From contig NZ_JBHFQG010000001.1 in the NCBI RefSeq assembly GCF_041949975.1, positions 186,001 through 250,000 of the forward strand: a DNA stretch of 64,000 bases, in the 5' to 3' direction. The notes beneath the pieces were generated by a model. The model worked only from the letters and a program-made list of their open reading frames with translations, had not been told where the DNA came from and searched no databases. Positions within the stretch are counted from its first letter, which is position 1. Each line of letters begins with the position of its first letter. The translations under genes were made by a program, and so were the position numbers. The DNA is from Alteribacillus sp041949975. Its GTDB lineage: Bacteria; Bacillota; Bacilli; Bacillales; Marinococcaceae. This document shows positions 50,624 to 58,739 of this stretch, in pieces.

Positions 50624-51418
50624 TTATTCTCCGTAATATCCTAATTCCTCTGAGATCTCACTGGCTGCATCCTTTAAGGCCTGGATGTAATAGGAGTACT
50701 TACTCTCAGTTATTCTTTTGGTTGGTCCCACTATTGCAAGCGAAGAAACAACATTAGAAGAATAATCTCGAATAGGGACTGCTATACTTACGTAATTCTT
50801 ATAAAAATGCTCCTTGTTTATCGCATAACCATCTTCTTTTATTTTTTCAAGGGTTTGTTTTAAGAGCGGAGGGTCGGTAATAGTATGCTCTGTGTACTGA
50901 GGCAGTCCTTCTTCTATTATTTTCTCTATATATGATTCGTCTTGGTAAGCGAGTAAAATGAGCCCTTCACTTGTACAATGAACTGGGTTTTTTCTGCCAA
51001 TGTCAGTTACCAGCATTTCCGGATTTTTTCTTTTCATCCGGTAAAAATACACCACTTTATTTTTTTCTAACAAGCAGATGTGACATGTTTCTCCTACTTC
51101 TTTCACGAGTGCTTCTACAATAGGATAAGCATCCCGGTATATTTCTTTATGCACTGAAACCACTCCGCCTAATGTTAATAACGACAATCCTAAACGATAC
51201 TGCCCGGTACGCGGGTTTTGGGATAGAAAGCCTTCTTTGCTAAGTGTTGAGATCAGTCGGTGTGCCGTACTTTTAGGAAGACCGGTTTGTTTTGAAATTT
51301 CTGCAACGCCAAGGTCTTTTTTCGTATTTTTTTTAAACAGCTGAAGAATTTTCATTGCATTTTGGACAGAAGAAAGCTTGTATTTGTTGTCTGAAATTTG
51401 ATTGCTCAAATGGTTCAC
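50624..51418 (-). CDS. IclR-family regulator 3
   Basis: A 264-residue IclR protein with GTG start. Winged helix: VQNAMKILQLFKKNTKKDLG and LPKSTAHRLISTLSKEGFLS; effector domain: CHICLLEKNKVVYFYRMKRK, GRKNPVHCTSEGLILLAYQD and SIAVPIRDYSSNV. It starts one base after the stop of IclR gene 4, so the two are translationally coupled. The pair lies divergent from the PaaK-FAH-DinB-dioxygenase operon and most likely controls it. Having two coupled, diverged paralogs suggests different effectors or hetero-oligomers. Confidence 0.92.
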   Translation of the reverse strand: MNHLSNQISDNKYKLSSVQNAMKILQLFKKNTKKDLGVAEISKQTGLPKSTAHRLISTLSKEGFLSQNPRTGQYRLGLSLLTLGGVVSVHKEIYRDAYPIVEALVKEVGETCHICLLEKNKVVYFYRMKRKNPEMLVTDIGRKNPVHCTSEGLILLAYQDESYIEKIIEEGLPQYTEHTITDPPLLKQTLEKIKEDGYAINKEHFYKNYVSIAVPIRDYSSNVVSSLAIVGPTKRITESKYSYYIQALKDAASEISEELGYYGE

Positions 51419-51419
51419 C

Positions 51420-52190
51420 TCATGATCTCTGCTGGATGATAGAAGATAGCTGTCGACTTGCTTCTAAAACTTTATCTATAAAGTTTTTCTTGTTTGGTTT
51501 AATTCGCTGGACCGGTCCTGCTATATTAATAGACGCAATGACATTATTACTTGTTTTATAAATCGGCGCTCCGATAGAATATATATTTTTTCTAAATTCT
51601 TGATTGCTTGTTACAAACCCATTAGATCTAATGTTTATCAGTTTTCTTTTTAATTCTTCAGGCTCTGTTAAAGTGTATTCTGTGTACTCCTTTAATGGAC
51701 GAAAGAGGCGGTCTGTAATCATTTCCTCTGGCTGGAATGCAAGAATCGCCTGGCCTGAGCTTGTGCAATGAATTGGATTTCTTTTTCCTAAGTGAGAATC
51801 AAGCTTAACAGGATGGATTCCATCTACTTTCTGGAGATAAATCACATGCTCTCCGTCTATAATTCCAATGTGGGAACTTTCCCCTGTTTCTTCTGTCAGA
51901 CGCTGCAGGACAGGCTGCGATTCTTTTATTATTCTAATTTGTTCTGTAACGGTATTGGTTAGCTGCAGAACAGACAGCCCTATTGTGTATTTGTTTGTGG
52001 CTGGATTCTTTACGACAAAATCTTCTTGCGCAAGTGTCGATAGTAATCGATGGGTAGTACTCACTCCCAATCCTAATTTTTTAGAAAGCTCGCTTACCCC
52101 CATTTCCGGTTCATCTTCTGAAAAGCTTTTAAGGGCACGTAAGGCATTCTCAAGAGAGGTATGTCCCCTTATCTTTTTATGTTCTGTCAT
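51420..52190 (-). CDS. IclR-family regulator 4
   Basis: A 256-residue IclR protein. SLENALRALKSFSEDEPEMG and LGVSTTHRLLSTLAQEDFVV form the winged helix; SSHIGIIDGEHVIYLQKVDG, GKRNPIHCTSSGQAILAFQP and SIGAPIYKTSNNVIASI the effector domain. First gene of the IclR4-IclR3 pair, divergent from the PaaK-type ligase gene 219 bases away. GAGGTGG precedes the ATG. It is nearer to IclR 3 than to IclR 1 or 2, so tandem duplication is likely. Confidence 0.92.
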   Translation of the reverse strand: MTEHKKIRGHTSLENALRALKSFSEDEPEMGVSELSKKLGLGVSTTHRLLSTLAQEDFVVKNPATNKYTIGLSVLQLTNTVTEQIRIIKESQPVLQRLTEETGESSHIGIIDGEHVIYLQKVDGIHPVKLDSHLGKRNPIHCTSSGQAILAFQPEEMITDRLFRPLKEYTEYTLTEPEELKRKLINIRSNGFVTSNQEFRKNIYSIGAPIYKTSNNVIASINIAGPVQRIKPNKKNFIDKVLEASRQLSSIIQQRS

Positions 52191-52295
52191 TCCACTCCCA
52201 CCTCTTTGATGTTGAGACCGTTTCCAATATTATAGCTAACCTGAAAGATTCCGAGCAACCTGGAAATAGGCCAATATGATAATATTTTTTGAAAA

Positions 52296-52311
52296 GTTCC
52301 GTATATAAGAA
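52296..52311 (+). promoter_or_regulatory. Shared upstream box copy 3 (PaaK-FAH-DinB-dioxygenase operon)
   Basis: GTTCCGTATATAAGAA, the third member of the set at 16844 and 48421. It lies about 115 bases before the ligase start in the divergent gap with IclR 4, so one of the IclR proteins is the natural candidate binder. Confidence 0.55.
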
Positions 52312-52409
52312 AATTAAACTTTCTGCCAAAAGGATTCATTATTACACTGTATTTTAAGTGATCTTAAAAAAGTTATCATAGTTATATGAAGCGAAAGGAG
52401 AGGGGAAAT

Positions 52410-53684
52410 GTGGCGATGGCCAACCTGTATCCGTTATATGAAACGGGGATGGAGCTTGAGACTTATCAGTTACAGAGATTAAATCAGCTGCTCTTGTTTT
52501 CTTCGCAGAACAACAAATTTTATCAGGAGAAGTTAAAAGATGTAAAACTTCCGGTACGAAGCTGCGAAGATTTGAGAGCGCTCCCATTTACAACAAAGCA
52601 GGAACTTGCCGAAGATCAACAGCAATTTCCGCCTTATGGAAGGAATCATTCATACCCTTTATCAAGTTATGTAGAATATCACCAAACGTCAGGGACGACA
52701 GGGAACCCGATAAGAGTACTCGATACGAAAGAAAGCTGGGATTGGTGGAGCAAATGCTGGCAGGAAGTGTATAAGAGTAGCGGTGTTACACCGGATGATA
52801 AAATTTTTCTGGCTTTTTCGTTTGGGCCGTTTATAGGGTTTTGGGCCGGGTATCAAGGTGGAAAAGACAGAGGGTGCGTTGTCATCCCAGGAGGAGGACA
52901 GTCTTCTAAAGAGAGACTGTTCAGCATGCAGGAAAACCAGGCTACGGTTTTACTGTGCACGCCAAGCTATGCCTTGCATCTGGCTGAAGTAGCTGCGAAA
53001 AATAATATAGATCTTGTATCTTCCTCCATTACGAAAATTATTATAGCAGGAGAGCCAGGGGGATCCATTCCTTCGGTGCGAAACTCTATTGAATCGAGCT
53101 GGGGTGCAATGGTGTATGATCATGTAGGAATGACTGAAATCGGGGCATATGGTTTTTCTTGTTCAAAACAAAAAGGTATGCACATTAATGAATCGGAGTT
53201 TATTGCAGAAGTAATAAATCCAGATACTGGCGAAGTAGTCGAAGAAGGAGAAAGAGGTGAGCTGGTGCTGACAAACCTTGGCAGATACGGCTACCCGCTC
53301 ATTCGGTATCGAACAGGTGATATTGTTATTCATACAACAGAAAAATGCAGCTGCGGCAATTATTACCGTTTTCTTCCAAGAGGAATTGTAGGGAGAAAAG
53401 ATGACATGGTTGTTATAAGAGGCATCAACATTTTTCCACAATCTATCGAATCTATTGTGAGAGAATTTGAAAAAGTAAATGAATTCAGGATTGTTTATTA
53501 CACAGAAAATGATATGGATCAAGTAAAGGTGCAAATAGAAGGAGAATCCTCTGTGTGCAGTGATTTGAAAGCGCTTTTAAGAGAGCGCTTAGGTTTAAGA
53601 GTCGAGCTCGAACTCGTGGATGATGGAGTGCTTCCGCGTTTTGAGATGAAATCAAGAAGAGTACAGGATGAAAGAATTCGATAA
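52410..53684 (+). CDS. Phenylacetate-CoA-ligase-family enzyme (PaaK type)
   Basis: A 424-residue adenylate-forming ligase of the PaaK group. QTSGTTGNPIRVLDT is the P-loop, YDHVGMTEIGAYGFSC the A5 motif, YRTGDIV and CSCGNYYRFLPRGIVGRKDDMVVIRGINIFPQSIE the hinge with the Cys pair typical of PaaK-like enzymes. It would activate an aromatic acid such as salicylate or phenylacetate. GTG at 52410 is chosen for its spacing from AAAGGAGAGGGG; ATG at 52416 is possible. It heads an operon ending in gentisate dioxygenase, which hints at a CoA-activated route into gentisate. Confidence 0.85.
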   Translation: MAMANLYPLYETGMELETYQLQRLNQLLLFSSQNNKFYQEKLKDVKLPVRSCEDLRALPFTTKQELAEDQQQFPPYGRNHSYPLSSYVEYHQTSGTTGNPIRVLDTKESWDWWSKCWQEVYKSSGVTPDDKIFLAFSFGPFIGFWAGYQGGKDRGCVVIPGGGQSSKERLFSMQENQATVLLCTPSYALHLAEVAAKNNIDLVSSSITKIIIAGEPGGSIPSVRNSIESSWGAMVYDHVGMTEIGAYGFSCSKQKGMHINESEFIAEVINPDTGEVVEEGERGELVLTNLGRYGYPLIRYRTGDIVIHTTEKCSCGNYYRFLPRGIVGRKDDMVVIRGINIFPQSIESIVREFEKVNEFRIVYYTENDMDQVKVQIEGESSVCSDLKALLRERLGLRVELELVDDGVLPRFEMKSRRVQDERIR

Positions 53685-53710
53685 AATTTTACAGAAGAGG
53701 TGATTAGGTT

Positions 53711-54655
53711 ATGAAACTTATTAACTACCGAAAAGGAAGCCGTGTCCGTCTTGGATGCTTAGTAAATGATCAGGTTATTGATTTGAATGGAGCATATCTT
53801 TCCCTATTAAAAAATGAAAATAATGAAAGAGCGGAGCAGCTTGCGGCTGCACTGGTACCTGAAAATGCGGTAGATTTTCTTCACGGAGGCGATGAAAGTC
53901 TGAATCTTGCCCAGAAGGCAGCCGATTATATTCAAAATCAGGCATCCCAGGGAGAAAAAGAAGAATGGATATTTCCTCGCTCAGAAGTGAAAATCGAAGC
54001 ACCGGTAATGAATCCAAGTAAAATTATATGCGTCGGCCACAATTACCGTGAACATATTTTAGAAATGGGAAGAGATCTTCCAACCCATCCGGTTGTATTT
54101 GCAAAATTTGCTAATGCGGTAATAGGGCCTGAAGATGAAATCCCTTATCCGCCTATTACGGAGAAGCTTGACTATGAAGCCGAGTTTGCCTTTGTTGTTG
54201 GCAAAAAAGCTAAAAATGTAAAAGAAGAAGATGCTTTAGATTATGTGGCAGGTTATACGATTGTAAATGATGTAAGCGCGAGGGATCTGCAGCAGCGAAC
54301 ATTACAATGGCTGCAAGGAAAATCGCTAGACGGCAGTGCTCCGATGGGGCCTTGGCTCGTTACAAAAGATGAAGTTCCTGATCCAGATAAGCTCGATATA
54401 TCACTTACGGTCAACGGAGAAGAAAGACAGCACGCTAACACTAGCAGTCTTGTTTTTAACGTGAATCGATTAGTTAGTTTTCTATCAGAAATTATGACCC
54501 TTGAACCTGGCGATGTTATATGCACCGGTACTCCAGGCGGGGTAGGAGCAGCAAGAGATCCACAGGCCTTTTTGAATGATGGAGATGTGGTGCGGATTGA
54601 AGTCAGCGAAGTTGGCGTTCTCGAAAATAAAGTGAAAAAAGTTCAGGGAGGTTAA
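53711..54655 (+). CDS. FAH-family hydrolase 3 (fumarylpyruvate hydrolase candidate)
   Basis: A 314-residue FAH-fold protein, a close paralog of hydrolase 1 (same GHNYREHILEMGRDLP, YEAEFAFVVGKKAKN, RTLQWLQGKSLDGSAPMGPW and TPGGVGAARDP). Metal ligands are intact. The DinB gene starts 6 bases after its stop, reusing GGGAGG at its end as ribosome site. It should split fumarylpyruvate formed by the DinB isomerase candidate. Confidence 0.88.
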   Translation: MKLINYRKGSRVRLGCLVNDQVIDLNGAYLSLLKNENNERAEQLAAALVPENAVDFLHGGDESLNLAQKAADYIQNQASQGEKEEWIFPRSEVKIEAPVMNPSKIICVGHNYREHILEMGRDLPTHPVVFAKFANAVIGPEDEIPYPPITEKLDYEAEFAFVVGKKAKNVKEEDALDYVAGYTIVNDVSARDLQQRTLQWLQGKSLDGSAPMGPWLVTKDEVPDPDKLDISLTVNGEERQHANTSSLVFNVNRLVSFLSEIMTLEPGDVICTGTPGGVGAARDPQAFLNDGDVVRIEVSEVGVLENKVKKVQGG

Positions 54656-54661
54656 ATCCTT

Positions 54662-55156
54662 ATGAAAAACGGAGAAGCTTATGCAAAGATCGTGAAAGAA
54701 AAATTAGAGTTTTTTCCAGAACAAGCGGCGGCATTATCTGATGAGCAAGTTAGATGGAAGCCTTCTGAAGAAGAATGGTCGATAATGGAACTGCTTTGTC
54801 ATGTGGAAGAATTTCCATTGTATTTTACAAAAGAACTGGAAAATGTCGTAGAAAAGAATGCTGAGACCTGGGGCCGCAACATGCAGCATGAAGGAAGACT
54901 CGCAGCTGTGGCTGCCAGTGAGAATCGTGAGGTAGAGAGCGTATTGAAAGGGATTCAAGAAACTAAAGATATTGCAGTAAAACGTCTTTCTAAAGTTAGT
55001 GAAAAGGATTTAAAAATAGAAAAACCTCATAATATTCCTAAATTCGGTGTAAAGTCGATGGAGTTTTTAGTAGAACACTTTTTAGTAGAGCACCTAGATA
55101 CTCATCAGAACCAATTTCAAAGAATTGTCTCTCAATATGAAAAACAAAAGGTTTAA
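54662..55156 (+). CDS. DinB-fold protein, candidate bacillithiol-dependent maleylpyruvate isomerase 2
   Basis: A 164-residue paralog of the protein at 30064, with the same WSIMELLCHVEEFPLYF and HFLVEHLDTHQNQF. His47, His144 and His148 are in identical positions, so the metal triad is kept. It is tightly packed between FAH 3 and dioxygenase 3 (6 and 22 base gaps). The repeated pairing with the same two enzyme families in two separate operons is the main evidence that it performs the missing maleylpyruvate isomerase step. Confidence 0.8.
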   Translation: MKNGEAYAKIVKEKLEFFPEQAAALSDEQVRWKPSEEEWSIMELLCHVEEFPLYFTKELENVVEKNAETWGRNMQHEGRLAAVAASENREVESVLKGIQETKDIAVKRLSKVSEKDLKIEKPHNIPKFGVKSMEFLVEHFLVEHLDTHQNQFQRIVSQYEKQKV

Positions 55157-55178
55157 ATGAAATAAGGAGGCATGAAAA

Positions 55179-56291
55179 ATGGCGGAAAAAAATGTATTTA
55201 TGGACAGTGATGTGGTAAATCAATTCAATGAAAAGATAGAAAAGAAAAGTTTAGGTCCGTTATGGAATGCCATCCCGGAATTAGTGTCAAAAGAACCGAA
55301 ACCGCTGGCAGTACCGTACCTTTGGAAATGGGAAACAATTCGTGAATATTTAATGGAAGCAACAGAGATTTTCACCCCAGAACGAGGTGGTGAACGGCGG
55401 GCTATTTATTTACAAAACCCTGGATTAAAAGATAGAGAACCCTGGGGGTGGGGAGCTGCCACCCAAAACATTTACGCGGCGGTGCAGTTGATTCTTCCAG
55501 GAGAAGAAGCTCCATCTCATCGCCATACTCAAAGTGCGCTCCGGTTCATTATTGATGGACAAGGAGCTTATTCGGTAATTAACGGCGAGCGGATGTTTAT
55601 GAATGAAGGTGATTTCGTCGTCACACCTCAGGGAATGTGGCACGGTCATGGACATGAAGGAAGCGAACCGATGTTTTGGATGGATGTACTTGATATTCCA
55701 TTTATATATGCAACCGGCGGTACATTTTTTGAAGGGCATCCGGATGGCATGGAACCTGCTCAGCACCCAGATAATTTCTCTAGCAAGCAATATCAAGGCG
55801 GTCTCGTACGTCCAATAAATGACCGTCAGCCGAGAAAAGCCCCGGTAGGAGCTTATAAATGGGAGCAGACTAAGGATGCCCTTGATGGCCTGTCAGAATT
55901 TGATCCTGATGCGTTTGACGGTCATGCTGTGGAGTTTATTAATCCTTCCACAGGAAATACTGCAAATGCTAATATTGCTTCCTGGATGCAGAGACTGCCA
56001 AAAGCATACCATTCTAAAGCTCACCGTCATACCAATTCTTCTATTTACTTTGTTCATGAAGGAGAAGGCTATTCTGTCATTGATGGAGTAAAATTTGAAT
56101 GGTCGAAAGGAGATTTCTTCATTGTACCGAGCTGGTGCTGGCATGAACACGTGAATACAGGAGCAGAAGAAGCTCACTTCTTCTCTGTCCATGATACACC
56201 TATTATGGAGCATTTTGGTCTGCAGCGTGAAGAAGAATATGAAGTAAATCAAGGACACCAAAAAGTAAAAAAGACGTTTCAACCTGAATAA
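55179..56291 (+). CDS. Gentisate 1,2-dioxygenase 3
   Basis: A 370-residue bicupin, very similar to dioxygenase 1 over its full length. Iron ligands His114, His116 (PSHRHTQSALRFIIDGQGAY) and His155 (MWHGHGHEG) are present, as is the second cupin (KAHRHTNSS, WHEHVN). AAGGAGG precedes the ATG. It ends the PaaK-FAH-DinB-dioxygenase operon and is followed by a bidirectional terminator. It is presumably specialised in expression or substrate relative to copy 1. Confidence 0.93.
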   Translation: MAEKNVFMDSDVVNQFNEKIEKKSLGPLWNAIPELVSKEPKPLAVPYLWKWETIREYLMEATEIFTPERGGERRAIYLQNPGLKDREPWGWGAATQNIYAAVQLILPGEEAPSHRHTQSALRFIIDGQGAYSVINGERMFMNEGDFVVTPQGMWHGHGHEGSEPMFWMDVLDIPFIYATGGTFFEGHPDGMEPAQHPDNFSSKQYQGGLVRPINDRQPRKAPVGAYKWEQTKDALDGLSEFDPDAFDGHAVEFINPSTGNTANANIASWMQRLPKAYHSKAHRHTNSSIYFVHEGEGYSVIDGVKFEWSKGDFFIVPSWCWHEHVNTGAEEAHFFSVHDTPIMEHFGLQREEEYEVNQGHQKVKKTFQPE

Positions 56292-56294
56292 TCT

Positions 56295-56336
56295 AAAAGA
56301 GCCAGGCGGAGAATGAAGCTCCAGCCTGGCTCTTTT
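56295..56336. terminator. Bidirectional terminator
   Basis: AAAAGAGCCAGGC (56295-56307) and GCCTGGCTCTTTT (56324-56336) form a perfect 13-bp stem between convergent genes. A and T runs are at each foot. Confidence 0.9.
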
Positions 56337-56345
56337 GTGCTTTAG

Positions 56346-57560
56346 TTATTCCGGGAGCACGAATTTATCTTCGGCTGCTTTCAGCCCAAACCAAAGAATA
56401 AACACAGCAATGCCAGATAAAACAAATAGAAAGGGCTTCCAAGTATGAAAAGTATCATATAAAAATCCCATGAAAACGGGCCCTGCTGCAGCAAGCAGGT
56501 AGCCAAATGATTGTGCCATACCGGAAAGCAAGGAAGCGTGGCGGGCATTGGCAGCTCTTAAACTCAGCAGCGTTAATGCAAGACTGATGGCCCCGCCCTG
56601 TGCTGTACCTAAAAATAAAACACTAATTGTTATAACAGCGACATTAGGGTTGAAAATCAGACCAGTAAATCCTAAAAAGTATAAGGAGCAGATAGCAATA
56701 ACAATCGGTTTTTGGTTGTTTAGTTTATCTGCGATGATAGGAGCCGCAAAGCTGAAAGGAATCCCTACTAACTGCAGCAGAAACAGCATCCAGCCTGCTA
56801 GAGACAGGCTCATTCCTAATTCTACCAGGACATCTGGAATCCACGTTATTAAACTATAAAAAAGAAATGACTGCAGCCCCATGAAAAGAGTGACCTGCCA
56901 GGCGAGGGAGGACGACCAGATTGACTGCGAAAAACCGGGTTTATCTTCCTTAACCGGCTTCTTTGTTTCTTTCGTTCCTATAATTTGAGGGAGCCACACA
57001 AACAAAGCAAGTACAGTAAGAACAGCCCAAACTCCCAAGGCCTGTTCCCAGCCAAGCCCAAAGGTTTCATAGAGAGGAATACTAACACCTGAACCAATAC
57101 TGGCAAAAATACCCATACAAGCTGTATATAAACTAGTCATTAGACCTACTTTTTTGGGGAAACTGAACTTAACCACTCCTGGCAGCAGCACATTGCATAT
57201 CGCTATTCCTACGCCTACTAACGCAGTACCTATGAATATAGCAGTGATGACACCTGAAGAACGAATAAGAATCCCCGCTCCTAATATAAGCAGTGCACAA
57301 AAAATAGAAAGATGATTGCCAAAGCGAAGCCCGAGCTTCGGTGCAACCAGCGAAAATACAGCGAAGGACAAGAGAGGAATAGTAGTTAAAGTGCCTGCCA
57401 TGCTGTTAGACATTCCAGTACTTTCTCTTATGATAGGAATAAGCGGCCCAACAGAAGTAATAGCTGGTCTTAGGTTAAAAGCCACAAAAATGATTCCTGC
57501 AATAAGGAAAAAATAAGAGTAGCGCTTATGTAGGTTTTTATAAGAAGACAATGAAGGCAT
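56346..57560 (-). CDS. CynX/NimT-family MFS transporter
   Basis: A 404-residue major-facilitator protein with about twelve membrane segments. FVAFNLRPAITSVGPLIPII, AGTLTTIPLLSFAVFSLVAP, and LALTLLSLRAANARHASLLSGMAQSFGYLLAA are typical of the CynX/NimT group (cyanate or nitroimidazole-related transporters of unknown range). The ATG at 57560 is chosen for its spacing from AAGG; one three codons upstream touches that site. It converges on dioxygenase 3. A role in aromatic uptake or efflux is possible but not shown. Confidence 0.87.
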   Translation of the reverse strand: MPSLSSYKNLHKRYSYFFLIAGIIFVAFNLRPAITSVGPLIPIIRESTGMSNSMAGTLTTIPLLSFAVFSLVAPKLGLRFGNHLSIFCALLILGAGILIRSSGVITAIFIGTALVGVGIAICNVLLPGVVKFSFPKKVGLMTSLYTACMGIFASIGSGVSIPLYETFGLGWEQALGVWAVLTVLALFVWLPQIIGTKETKKPVKEDKPGFSQSIWSSSLAWQVTLFMGLQSFLFYSLITWIPDVLVELGMSLSLAGWMLFLLQLVGIPFSFAAPIIADKLNNQKPIVIAICSLYFLGFTGLIFNPNVAVITISVLFLGTAQGGAISLALTLLSLRAANARHASLLSGMAQSFGYLLAAAGPVFMGFLYDTFHTWKPFLFVLSGIAVFILWFGLKAAEDKFVLPE

Positions 57561-57720
57561 AACAAACATCCTTAAAAATGATCTTCTTATAATTATATAC
57601 GGACGATAGGGGTAAGGCCAAATAAGATGACTCAGCAGAAGAGAGCAGCGTTAAAAACATGAAATGATATTGTAATATTCTTGCGAAAAATGTTCGCTAT
57701 TACGCATTGCTGTGATATAA

Positions 57721-57750
57721 TATACCCAACCTCTCTTAAGGCTGGGTATA
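57721..57750 (-). terminator. Possible terminator of the small minus-strand gene
   Basis: TATACCCAACC pairs with GGCTGGGTATA, one mismatch, around TCTCTTAA. On the minus strand TTATAT follows. It is 43 bases beyond the small gene's stop. Confidence 0.45.
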
Positions 57751-57792
57751 CAAATAAATGAAAAAAGAATTAATTCAAAACGTTTTTTAAAG

Positions 57793-57972
57793 TTAGCGGT
57801 TCATATTTTGACAGATTTCTTCATAAGCTTCAACAACTTTTTGCAGCGCATTCTTTTTTGCACAGGTGTTTAAATCCTGCAGGTTCCAGATTGTTTGGGA
57901 TAAAGATAAAAAGCTTGTGTGCGGATTAGGAGACGACATCAATAACTCTACATATGGCTTGTCAGCGTTCAA
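57793..57972 (-). CDS. Small unrecognised protein divergent from the SinR-like gene
   Basis: A 59-residue frame starting with TTG, protein MNADKPYVELLMSSPNPHTS onward, ending YEEICQNMNR. The start is supported by AAGGAGG exactly 8 bases upstream, among the best ribosome sites in the window. The C-terminal half looks helical (DLNTCAKKNALQKVVEAYEE). The frame stays open 37 codons upstream, but that part is hydrophobic-looking and lacks a ribosome site. It is divergent from the SinR-like regulator. It does not resemble SinI or Spo0E enough for me to name it. Confidence 0.5.
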   Translation of the reverse strand: MNADKPYVELLMSSPNPHTSFLSLSQTIWNLQDLNTCAKKNALQKVVEAYEEICQNMNR

Positions 57973-58209
57973 CAACAATTCCTCCTTGTATGTTCGTACC
58001 AAAATAAGAATGATTTGGAAAAACATCCATTTTAAATACATATTAACATGTAATATAATTGTAATAAATGCGAGGGAAGTCATGAATTGTCATGAATATA
58101 AAACACAGATGACGGCTCTTTTTATTTATATAGGGTTCCCCTGTTGGTAGAAACCCCTGCTCTTTGAATCATTCTTGATAGGGTAGTAGTAGGTAAAGGG
58201 GTTTTCCGT

Positions 58210-58620
58210 ATGATTGGTGAACGGATTGTCCGCTATCGAATGGAAAAAGACATAACAGTGATAGAATTAGCGAAAAAAGCAGGCGTTTCGGTTAGTTATT
58301 TAAATAAAGTAGAACAAAATAATTGGACCTGCCCTTCTGTCCAAAATCTCGAAAAAATAGCTTATGCTCTTCATATTTCTGTGCATCAGCTGTTAGGGGA
58401 GAAAACAGCCGGCGAGGAAGCAGCAGACCTTGATGAACAATGGCGTGAAGTAGTCATGGAAGCAAAGGAGTCCGGTGTGTCCAAAGATCGTTTTAAAGCT
58501 TTTATTAAAGAAAAAAAGAAAGAAAAAATAAGGCTGTTAAACAAAGAAAGAAATGATAAAAACCTTCTTTTTCCTGGCAAAAATGCTGGAAAAGAGGGTT
58601 TTTGTTTAAACTGTTATTAG
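58210..58620 (+). CDS. SinR/SlrR-like transcription regulator
   Basis: A 136-residue helix-turn-helix repressor. MIGERIVRYRMEKDITVIEL then AKKAGVSVSYLNKVEQNN and LEKIAYALHISVHQLL match the SinR DNA-binding domain. LDEQWREVVMEAKESGVSKDRFKAFI matches the SinI/SinR oligomerisation domain, the part that sets it apart from generic XRE proteins. SinR controls biofilm and motility switching. The protein has a 25-residue tail with a terminal C-x-x-C (CLNC) not found in SinR. No sinI gene is visible beside it. Confidence 0.82.
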   Translation: MIGERIVRYRMEKDITVIELAKKAGVSVSYLNKVEQNNWTCPSVQNLEKIAYALHISVHQLLGEKTAGEEAADLDEQWREVVMEAKESGVSKDRFKAFIKEKKKEKIRLLNKERNDKNLLFPGKNAGKEGFCLNCY

Positions 58621-58714
58621 TGAGTGTTTAAGCAAGAGTCAGCATTTAACGTACAGGATATACTTGATACCGCTGTTGCCTCAAAGGACGAGGCGTTTTA
58701 AGGTGTTTTTCATG

Positions 58715-58738
58715 CTCGGCGGTAAGCCGGGTTTTTTT
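58715..58738 (+). terminator. Terminator downstream of the SinR-like gene
   Basis: CTCGGC, GGTAA, GCCGGG followed by seven T residues, about 95 bases after the stop. Confidence 0.8.
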
Positions 58739-58739
58739 A

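Noticed and set aside
57793..58083. Longer 96-codon version of the small minus-strand gene
   Set aside because: The extra N-terminal part lacks a ribosome site, while an AAGGAGG stands exactly before an internal TTG start at 57972.
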